The translations under genes and the position numbers were made by a program. Positions 56,177 through 64,000 of a stretch of DNA of 64,000 nucleotides are shown here, in pieces. The notes under the pieces are model-generated. The model was not told the origin of the DNA and searched no databases. It saw nothing but the letters and a program-made list of their open reading frames with translations. The stretch's first letter is position 1; the number at the start of each line of letters is the position of its first letter. This DNA is from Oncomelania hupensis (Eukaryota; Mollusca; Gastropoda; Littorinimorpha; Pomatiopsidae). The DNA is taken from contig CM072511.1 in the NCBI GenBank assembly GCA_036898135.1, positions 75,564,840-75,628,839 on the forward strand, given 5' to 3'.

Positions 56177-56178
56177 CT

Positions 56179-56233
<55 letters not shown>

Positions 56234-56255
56234 AGTCTACTACTACTACTACTAC

Positions 56256-56311
<56 letters not shown>

Positions 56312-56312
56312 G
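56177..56312. repeat. Compound microsatellite (CTA)n then (AAT)n
   Basis: About 25 CTA units interrupted by CAGT and ending CGT pass directly into about 18 AAT units. Confidence 0.97.
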
Positions 56313-56403
56313 GATTTTTATATAGCAGGTACTCCAGCCTATGACTAGACTCACCACGCTTTACATAGTCATTACATAAAAATGCATGCACTCAATCAAC
56401 AAC

Positions 56404-57103
56404 CCCTTGGGGTCATGAGCAATCTTGCCACTGTAGATTGTTCTAACCTATAAAGGGAAAAGTGAAAGCCCCAGTTGAAAGCCTGTCTTGCCTTTGTAGG
56501 CATGACTGATTCACTGCGGCAACAGTACCCCCGTTGGAGTGCCGGGGGTTTCAGTATAAATAGTATCCCCACTTTCTGGAAATTTAGTGCTTTAAATTCC
56601 CACTGTCGCTGTCTTCCTCATTTGCTCTTTCCCATTCCTGATCTGTCCTATCACTCTGCTATACTATCTTCTTCTTTGCTAGATCAATGACCTACCTTTT
56701 TTCTTGAAAACTCTTCCTGGACAAGACTCCTTGTTTGTGTATGAGGTCTGTTGGATCAGCTTAAGAGTGTTGGACGCTTTCTGCCGGGTGGTCACGAGGG
56801 TTTCCTATGATGTTATTATTTAGCACTATAGGCATTTTATATGTATGTGTTTTGTTGATGATTTATAATGATGTTTGTATTCTATTTTGTTTTTGTAACC
56901 GGGGTTCGAGTAGTTGGGGTAAAGCCTCAGCCGTCCCCTGCGTGGGATGTCTTTATTGTAAAGTGACTGGCCGGTGGAGGGCATTCAATTTTCCCACTAG
57001 GGTTGTTTCGGCAGATCTTTTATGCGGATTGGGGGTTGTCCGGTCCTGATTTGGCTCGGAAGAGTCCGCTGGACCTAAAGCAACAATCAATCAATCAATC
57101 AAT
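56404..57103 (+). mobile_element. Full-length short retroposon, copy 13
   Basis: Starts CCTTGGGGTCATGAGCAATC like 33105 and ends AACAATCAATCAATCAATC. It marks the point where the 3' part of the - strand Gmr1-like element is lost. Confidence 0.87.
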
Positions 57104-57281
57104 CCGCAAGGACACAACGCCCTCGTCCGTTGCAGTTGTCATCGGCCCAGGGTCAAAGACGGTGATCTCATGGGTTTTCCTGGAGTCAGTGCATCCTCCG
57201 TTGTCTCCTTCTTCCGTCGGATGTCTGATGAAGTCGACATTGTCAGCTCCCAGAATGCACTTGCTGGGTCTCACGGTCAGG

Positions 57282-60200
57282 TTAGCTTCTGTTAGACGGG
57301 GGAAACAGCTCCCTCAAGGTCTGCAGATGCTCTTCCAGGTCTGGGTGTGGACTAGCAGGTCGTCCCAGTAACACACGACATTGTCCATCCCTTAGAGCAT
57401 CTTCTTCATCCCCTCTCTTCAGGGTAGCTCCGCTGTTGACCATGCCAAAGGGCATCCTTAGGCACTCGTACGTCCCATCAGGAGTTATAAAAGCAGTCTT
57501 TGGTATGTCCTGTTGACGCACGGGGACTTGCCAATAACCCTTGCTGAGGTCAATCTTTGAGAAGACTTTACTCCCCGATATTTGGCGGAAGAGGTCTGCT
57601 GCAGTAGGCATCGGCTCGGGATCGAAGACAGTGATCTTATTAACCTTCCTGTAGTCGATGCATACTCTGTTGCTCCCGTCCTTCTTCTTCACGACCATGA
57701 CAGGGGACGCGTAGGGGGAACTGGACTCCCTGATGATGCCCATCTTCAGCATCTCATCGATGTCTTCCTTCAAGGATTCACGGGCCTTGAAAGGGATCGG
57801 GAAGGGTTTTGATCGAACGGGAATATTTGAAGTGAGGTGGACTTCATGTTCGACCAAAGTCGTAGAGCCTGGGACATCGCTGAAGCTATGGGGAAACTCA
57901 CCCATAAGATCCTTGAGCTCCATCTTTTGACCTTCCGTCAAGCGTGGTCCTAGCTTAACATCATTGATGCCTTCTTTGCTATGGAAGTCTCTCAGTTCCA
58001 ACAGTTCCTCGCTGTCAAAGCTGTCGTCGATCTCAGCTGCTCTTGCTGCGTGTACAGTCTCTGATGGCCTTTCCACGTACAGTTTAAGGAGGTTGGCGTG
58101 GTATATCTTGGAATGCTGGCCGACCTTCACCTTGTAGTCGTTGATCCCCACCACGGTCTCCACTTCGTACGGGCCTTTCCACTGCATCAGCAACTTATTA
58201 TGATCGGTAGGTAGCAGCACCAGCACTTTGTTGCCAGGTTTGAACTTCCTGTTCACAGCCCTACGATCATAGTAGTGCTTTCCACAGTCCTGGGACTTCT
58301 TCAGGTTTTCTCTGGCTATCTCGAGAGTCTGCTCCAGCTTCTCTTGTAGCTCAAACACGTACTGGTAGCTGTTCTTCACCTCTGGGGTATCTACTTCTTT
58401 CGTCCACGGCCCTCGGATGGTTCTTCCGTACAGCAGCTCGAACGGAGAAAAGCCGGTGGACTCCTGCGGTACTTCTCTGTAGGCGAAAAGTAATGCGTTG
58501 ATGTATCGATGCCATTGTCTGGGCTGCTCGCTGCATAGTTTCTTCAGGGTGGACTTCAGCGTAGCATTGAACTTTTCGACAAGCCCGTTGCACATTGGAT
58601 GGTAGGGTGTCGTAGTTAAATGCCGGATGCTCAGCAGTCTGTTGAGCTCTTTCATGCAGTCAGAGACGAACTGCGTCCCGAGGTCTGTCAGGATTTCTTC
58701 AGGCACTCCAAGTCTACTGAACATGTCCACCAGCGCCTCTGCAACAGTTTCAGTGTCAATCTTCTTCAGAGGCACTGCTTCTGGGTACCGAGTCGCATAG
58801 TCCACTAAGGTCAGTACCCATCGATGACCTTCTTCACTCGGAGGTCTTATTTCGCCGATTAAGTCTAAGGCCACCCTCTTGAAAGGTCGGTCGATCAAAG
58901 GCATCCTCTGCATAGGCACTTTCGGGACCCTTCCTCGAGGTATGGTCTTCTGGCAAATGTCACACGATCGGCAGAAACGGCTAACGTCCGCATGAAGTCC
59001 TGGCCAGTAGAACACCGCCTGGATTCTGTCTGACGTCTTCTTGATGCCTAGGTGACCTCCCATGATTGAGTCATGTGCTACTTCCATCACTTGGCGCCTT
59101 AGAGGTAACGGTACCAAGACTTGACGTAGTGGTTTCCCTCCGTTGACCCTCGGGTGCTGGAAGATTCGGTACAGGATCTTGGCCTTCACCTCGAAATAGA
59201 TCGTACCACTGCCTTTGGTCACGTGGTCTTGGCGGTTCCTGTACTTGTTTAAAGTACTATCAGCTTCCTGGAGCTGGATCAGTTTATCTCTGTCCACGAT
59301 GGCAGCTTTAGAGTTGTCGGCGACCTTCAGTGGCATTGACGTCTTGTCTCTCTTGGCCTGGGCTCTGGTAGTAACAGCACCGACAATCTCTGGTCGGCAG
59401 GGCTGAGCCGGAGTAACCACATTGTCCCGTAGCAGCTCTGTAATGTCTCCATCGGGAAATGGCAATGGATCCTCCTCCGCAACTTCGACACGTTGGGTTG
59501 AGGCAGGACTCCATTCTGAATCGGGGTCGTCGGGTCGTCTCGCGCCGTCGATGTTCCCGATCATCAAATCGTTATAGCGGCTTCTTCAAGCAAACCGCTT
59601 CTACTTCGCCTATGTAGAAAGGGGTGCTGACATGAATCTTCGCAACTGGCGCTCTCACACATTTGCTGTCGGCCATGAGTGTCCATTTAAAATCGCCAGT
59701 GAACTGTTCTTTAGCGATTAGGTCTTCTTTGACGATGACCCCACTGCAGCCCGAGTCTCTTAAGACAGTCACTTCATGATTTCCAACTCGTCGCTTGGAA
59801 ACAGGCATATTCTGGTCGGTCACAGCTGCGCTGGCGACGACGGGGATGGATTTTCCGTTGGCAAAGAGAAGTTGGCCATCGGTCATGCACTCTTGCACGT
59901 CCGCAGGAGTATCTGTGTGCTCGGTCTCACTCGGAAGAATGACGCTCCCGCCGCACACTTGATGGTCCGATCTACTGGTTTGCCGTTGATTGGAGAATCG
60001 CCTCTGCCGGTTGCCCGCCGCTGCATTGTCCGTACTGCTCCGCTGCCCGCTACTTTTGTTTTGAGGACAGTTAGCCGCTCTGTGGTCTGTAGCGTTGCAG
60101 ATAAAACAGCCTCTTGAATGCCTTTCCATGGAAGGTGGCGTGGAATCCGTCTGTCTCTGGCTCGTCTGACTTCCCTGGATCTGGTTCCCATGGTTTCCAG

Positions 60201-61112
60201 TCTTCTGAAAGTGTTTCGTCGCGCTGGGTGGCCCCAGGGTCTTCCCATGAGCGATGAGATATCTCTCAGCAGCCTCAGTCACATCTTTAAGCGTCTGCAG
60301 CTTTTGTAATTCTAAGTGGGTCGCTAGGTCCTTGTGACAGGCATTGAGAAATTGTTCCTTCACGATCAGGTCATGGAGACTGTCGTAAGACTTCCTTTCG
60401 CCTGATAATTCCACCCACTTGTGTAGATATGATGACAGGCGCTCCACAAACTGCTTTGGCGTCTCGCGTCTGGCTTAGGCCGGCATTCACGGAAGCGTTT
60501 GCGGTAGCCCTTCTCTGTAAAGTTGTAGCACTGCAATAGGGCCTCTTTCAAGACGTCGTAGTCTTTAGCGTCACCGTTCGACAATCTGGTGTAGACGTCG
60601 AGTGCTTGCCCCGTCAGAAGTGCACTTAGTCGAATCGACCAGTCTTGAGGTTGCCAGTTAGAGCTTTCGGCAAACCTTTCAAATCTCGCCAAATAACTGT
60701 CGATCTGGTCCTTCCCGTCGACAAACGCTGGCAATTTTGGAGCTTTGTTGTCACTGATAACTTGTGGCGCGTTCTGCTGTTGCTGGATGCGCGCCAACTC
60801 TAGCTGGTACTGACGCTCACCTTCAAGACGTTTCAGCTCGAACTCTCTTTCTTCTCGGCGTCGCTGCTCCTCTATTTCTCTTTGTTCACGACGTCGTTGC
60901 TCTTCTTTTTCTTGCCGCTGCTGTTCAATTTCTAGACGCTTCTGTTCTAGTTCTATTTCTTTTTCTAGACGCTTCTCTTCCAATTCTCTTTCTTCGAGGA
61001 GACGCTGCTCTTCTAATTCTCGTTCTTGTATTCTCTCCTGAGACTTGACGTACTCCATCAGCTGCTTGCCTTTTAGATTCAGTTCAATCCCTCTCTGCCA
61101 GAAGTCAGCCAT
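57282..61112 (-). pseudogene. Gmr1-like polyprotein with integrase before RT
   Basis: Likely ATG at 61110-61112. Coiled coil (longer than in the + copy), SCAN-like capsid, knuckle CFICNATDHRAANC, protease RDSGCSG and integrase with CRSCDICQ, LTDLGTQFVSD and VEKFNATLKS. After the GPY region, RT begins at LTSNIPVRSKPFPIPF: SPYASPVMVVKKKDGSNRVC, IDLSKGYWQVPV, ECLRMPFGMVNSG. Near 57360-57400 a frameshift separates the catalytic YWDD block, which replaces the usual Y-x-DD with tryptophan. Further breaks: a frameshift near 60475, a TAA near 59570 and 1-bp losses near 57345. No RNase H is seen. The integrase-RT order is therefore directly visible here. Confidence 0.92.
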
Positions 61113-61120
61113 CTTGATGC

Positions 61121-61183
61121 TTCTGGAAAGTTCTTTTCTGGAAAGTTCTTGACTGTGCTTTACCTTTCTAGACTGTTCTAGAA
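61121..61183 (-). promoter_or_regulatory. Heat-shock-element-like motifs in leader
   Basis: TTCTGGAAAGTTC at 61121-61133 and 61136-61148 (TTCnnGAAnnTTC), plus TTCTAGACTGTTCTAGAAC at 61166-61184. They occupy the same leader position as in the + copy, with fewer repeat units. Confidence 0.45.
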
Positions 61184-61609
61184 CAGCACGCTTTCTGCAG
61201 TATCGCTGATGCTTGTCACTAGTCGCCTTCGATGACGCAGGCCCTTCTGTCCTCGTCGTATGCGACGCTGCACCACGCTGGTGTTGATGTACACGCTCCT
61301 GTGCTGAAGTAGACGCGACGTCCGCTCGCCGCTCTCTGTAAAACTGGCGAAGTAGCTCCGAGACTGTCCCTCGACGTAGTCTTGCGGCAGCCACGTAGTC
61401 CCGGTCTGTTGTTCGCTCACGAAGCAACTCTTCGGCGACTACACGCCCTTGCAGTCAACCCGAACCTATCGGTGATGTAGTCCCAGTGTGTTGGCCCCTC
61501 CCGACGCAACGTTGGCGGCTACCCTCGATGCCTCTCGTAACGTTGACTCGCTTGTTGTAGCACTTGAACCCTTGGCTATGACGTGGATCGACGACTTGGC
61601 CCCCAAAAA

Positions 61610-62076
61610 TGTTACACTCCGTTTGATGGTGGTGTTTTCAATCAGTAGTAGATTCAGCCCCAATGCGTGAATGCTCCTGATGAGTGTAAGCTCGGATTCG
61701 ATTATCCACGTAACACGTTCAATCAGCATACAAGTCACTGAGTCTTCGTATGAAATTTTCCACTTTTATTCAGCACACATCAACATCTGCATACAATTCT
61801 CAACTCAACTCAACTCAACAACTCTCAAAACAGTGCGGCACATAATATTATATAGCCTCTCTCTTCAAGAACGTTCTCAAACTTCGACATTTATCGGGAA
61901 GTTTCTATCGACAGTAAACACGCAAATCCAGAGAATTCTCCAATAATATCGACTAACAAAAATTATCAACGTTATACAAAGCTTCTTCTAACAACAACGC
62001 AAACTCAAATCAAAGGTAAATACACTCTATTATTGAATACCTTCAGACATACTATCCTTCGCGTTTCAACGTAACA
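61610..62076 (-). repeat. 5' LTR of - strand Gmr1-like element
   Basis: 467 bp with TGTTACGTTGAAACGCGAAG and GAGTGTAACA ends. It is shorter than and visibly diverged from the + element's 638-bp LTR. Confidence 0.88.
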
Positions 62077-63165
62077 ATCAGGCGGCCGGAGAACTGAGAT
62101 CCGTTGTCCGTTCTAATGCTGTCCGGGAATCCCACTCTTGTAAAGATGGCGATGAATGCATCTGCAATCTTCCTGGCATAGATCGCTTGAAAAGGGACTG
62201 CTTCGCACCACATCAAACAGGCTTCGACGAGTGTGATGAGAAATCTGTTCCGCTTCTTCGTCATGGGCAATGGTCCTACTATGTCTACTGAGACTTGCAC
62301 GCTGACTAATACCGATGGTCATAAGGTGACTGGAACGATGTGATGGCGCGGAGAATATCGCTGAAATTGGTGACCAGATTTCACGTAGCGCTTGACCTCC
62401 TCCGTGATTCCTGGCCAATAGGAGTGTGCGCTGATCCTCTGGCTCCAATTCCCATGTGTCCGCTGAGTGGCATGTTGTGCGGGCAGTACTAGTTGAGTGT
62501 GATCTCCATCTCCTTGTCGATGTAGCACTCTATCTCCTTTGTGCGGTGATGTGTGCGCCTTCGGTAACTTCTGAAAGCACTTGGCTATCGAAGCATCCAC
62601 TTTCTGTGCAGTTTTGATCTCTGCGAGTCCTGGAGTCGGGGCCAACTCGGGCTGGGGTGATTGGGTTTTAGCGTGGACCCTGGTTAGCACTGCAGCTATC
62701 TCTACAGTTTTAGGGGGCGTGCCTAGGAACACATACCTTCATCCTAGCACTAGATCATACAGGAGTTTCTGTAAAACTGCTGCTTGGATCCCTCCTCTGA
62801 CGTATCTGCTCTCTACTTCTATCCAAGCTATTGGGCAAGTGGTCGTCGGTTTCGTCAAGTCTGCGTCTTGTAGTTCGACTGTCTTGTTCGTCAATTCCGC
62901 GCGCGATACAAGAGACTCGCAAACTATCGCGTCGTTGATAGACCGGTGTCATACAGACAAGTTTGCTTTCTTACCGTTGACCTTGACCGTGTCTGTCACC
63001 GATGGGTGATCTCCGAAGGGGTGTGGATTTGTTCCGCTGCTTCGAGTTAGTACTCTATGAGCTGGCCGGCTCTGGCGCTTGTTCTCTACGTTGTGCTGCC
63101 AACTTGAAACATTCCGCGTTAGAGTGATTATTTCTGTTGCAGAACGAGCAATACCGTCTCTGTTC
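62077..63165 (-). pseudogene. Second protease-integrase LTR element, degenerate
   Basis: On the - strand: a gag CCHC knuckle (CSFCNRNNHSNAEC, about 63110-63155), a protease segment with DTG near 62945 and PIAWIEVESRYVRGG...LLYDLVLG (62750-62850), then the integrase finger region (HSYWPGITEEVKRYV, with CC replaced by G and F) and core (SVDIVGPLPMTKKRNRF, IRTDNGSQFSGRL, 62080-62300). Only about 250 bp separate protease from integrase, leaving no room for RT: the same Gmr1-type order. The core is cut after FSGRL by the Gmr1-like insertion. Multiple frameshifts. Confidence 0.75.
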
Positions 63166-63169
63166 TGTG

Positions 63170-63940
63170 GGACCTCTTTTACCGAATTCCGCGTTGCTAC
63201 CGTTGCCAAAGGTTTGGCCACGGTAACAAGACCTGCAAAAATAAAGAAATTTGCTGTGAATGCGGAAAAGATAAGCATGAAAGTGAATGCAAAGACACTA
63301 TTTTCAGTGTAAATTGCGCGGGGCAGCATGCTTCCAGTTCCAAAGATTGCCCTCAGTGGCAGTTGGAGCTGAAGATCCAAAAGGTTCGGGCCACGGATTC
63401 GGGGACGCGAGAAGAAAAGATACGCAAAGTAGGCCGGTTGTTTGAGAGAGGTCCTTTGCATCCGTGTTGGTTTCCACACCTCTGCACAGCCGGCAACGGA
63501 AATTTCTTTGAAAAAAAAATGGCGCAGATTTTGGAAACATTGTGCAAGTGGATGGATACTGTGGAAAAAATGCTCACGTAGTTTGCTCAAAAAGGGGGGG
63601 GGGGGGGGGTTCTCCAGCCCTACCGGACACACTGGAGAACGTGCCGACGGGCACGACCAAAACCGTCACTCCCAACACGCAGACGGCCGTGTCTAAAGCC
63701 GTTACACCTGCCGCGAGGGAGGCTATGCCTCAGGACGCCGCATCATCAACGGCAGGTTTCAGCGACCGGGTAGTTGCAGAGGCGGCAAAGATTTTAGTGG
63801 CTCAGCAGAAGATGAGAGGGAAACCGTTTGCCATTTCATGTCTGAATGTGCTGACCTGCTTGATAAAAGAGAAACATATTTTGGTTCAATACCTTTCAAA
63901 AAGATTTTTAAAATATGCACTTGTTTCAATTTTTACATGA
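63170..63940 (+). pseudogene. LINE ORF1 (Jockey-type gag) with three zinc knuckles
   Basis: Reads RCYRCQRFGHGNKTC, CCECGKDKHESEC and VNCAGQHASSSKDC, then PQWQLELKIQKVRATDSGTR. This is the row of CCHC knuckles and trailing CPxW-type segment found in ORF1 proteins of Jockey-group LINEs, which bind the element RNA. A long G run (63594-63610) shifts the frame; a Thr/Ala-rich tail (TENVP-like LENVPTGTTKTVTPNTQTAV) continues beyond. The 5' part is missing and the right edge of the window follows. Confidence 0.75.
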
Positions 63941-64000
63941 TGTAAGTTGGTTTGATTTATCGCATATAAACCATGACGTTTTGTTTTGGATTTTATTGAT

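Larger units (their letters stand above)
57104..62076 (-). mobile_element. Gmr1-like LTR retrotransposon, 3'-truncated
   Basis: A 5' LTR (61610-62076), leader, gag, protease, integrase and RT run leftward. The element stops at 57103 against a retroposon and lacks 3' UTR and 3' LTR. Its outer 5' end abuts an integrase ORF of another element, so it inserted into that element. Confidence 0.92.

Noticed and set aside
56133..56357. Poly-Thr/poly-Ile and poly-Tyr/poly-Ser ORFs
   Set aside because: Translations of the compound CTA/AAT microsatellite.
63594..63610. Poly-G tract as a regulatory G-quadruplex
   Set aside because: A single homopolymer in a decayed LINE; it may be a sequencing or slippage artefact and does not form separated G runs.

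Overview
This is a eukaryotic, animal-type window: it contains a host gene split by GT-AG introns, almost no other unique coding sequence, and dense layers of transposable elements. The repeat mix is Gmr1-like and other LTR elements, RTE, L2 and Rex1-type LINEs, a DIRS-like relic, MULE and hAT transposons, tRNA- and 5S-derived SINEs, and AGGTCA-rich repeats. That mix suggests an invertebrate, probably a mollusc or another lophotrochozoan, but the taxon is an inference.

The one recognisable host gene is MARCHF5 (mitochondrial E3 ubiquitin ligase) on the + strand. Four exons are present: 1567-1697, 10082-10268, 28618-28781 and 38288-38440, the last carrying the stop codon. Their splice phases fit together and they encode the four membrane spans and the C-terminus. 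The RING-CH exons lie left of the window. Three introns of about 8.4, 18.3 and 9.5 kb are filled with mobile DNA.

Intron after the first visible exon: a young Ty3/gypsy-type LTR element (1737-7291, target duplication CCATG) sits 39 bp behind the splice donor. Its polyprotein has the order gag(SCAN-like)-protease-integrase-RT, the Gmr1-type order. The RT core is deleted in frame, and the 5' leader carries an array of heat-shock-element-like motifs. A related, older copy lies on the - strand at 57104-62076, inserted into a third protease-integrase element.

Intron after the second visible exon: a DIRS-like relic bounded by inverted repeats (about 10340-18515) is filled with a piggyBac-like remnant, an RTE-type LINE with a 14-bp target duplication and an L2-type LINE. 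Next comes a four-layer nest: an AGGTCA repeat holds a short retroposon, which holds a MULE transposon (20465-24458, 9-bp duplication), which in turn holds a hAT5-like element (5-bp duplication), a hAT MITE (8-bp duplication) and a SINE.

Intron after the third visible exon: a nearly full-length RTE LINE on the - strand, an inverted pair of 5S-rRNA-derived SINEs, and a full-length copy (33105-33793, 15-bp duplication) of the short retroposon. That retroposon occurs about 13 times in the window, always on the + strand.

Downstream of MARCHF5 (38.7-64 kb) everything recognisable is mobile: a Rex1-type LINE, degenerate L2 pieces, more retroposon copies, a probable Polinton-type relic (about 52.7-54.7 kb, - strand) interrupted by a SINE, then the Gmr1-like copy and a zinc-knuckle LINE ORF1 at the right edge.
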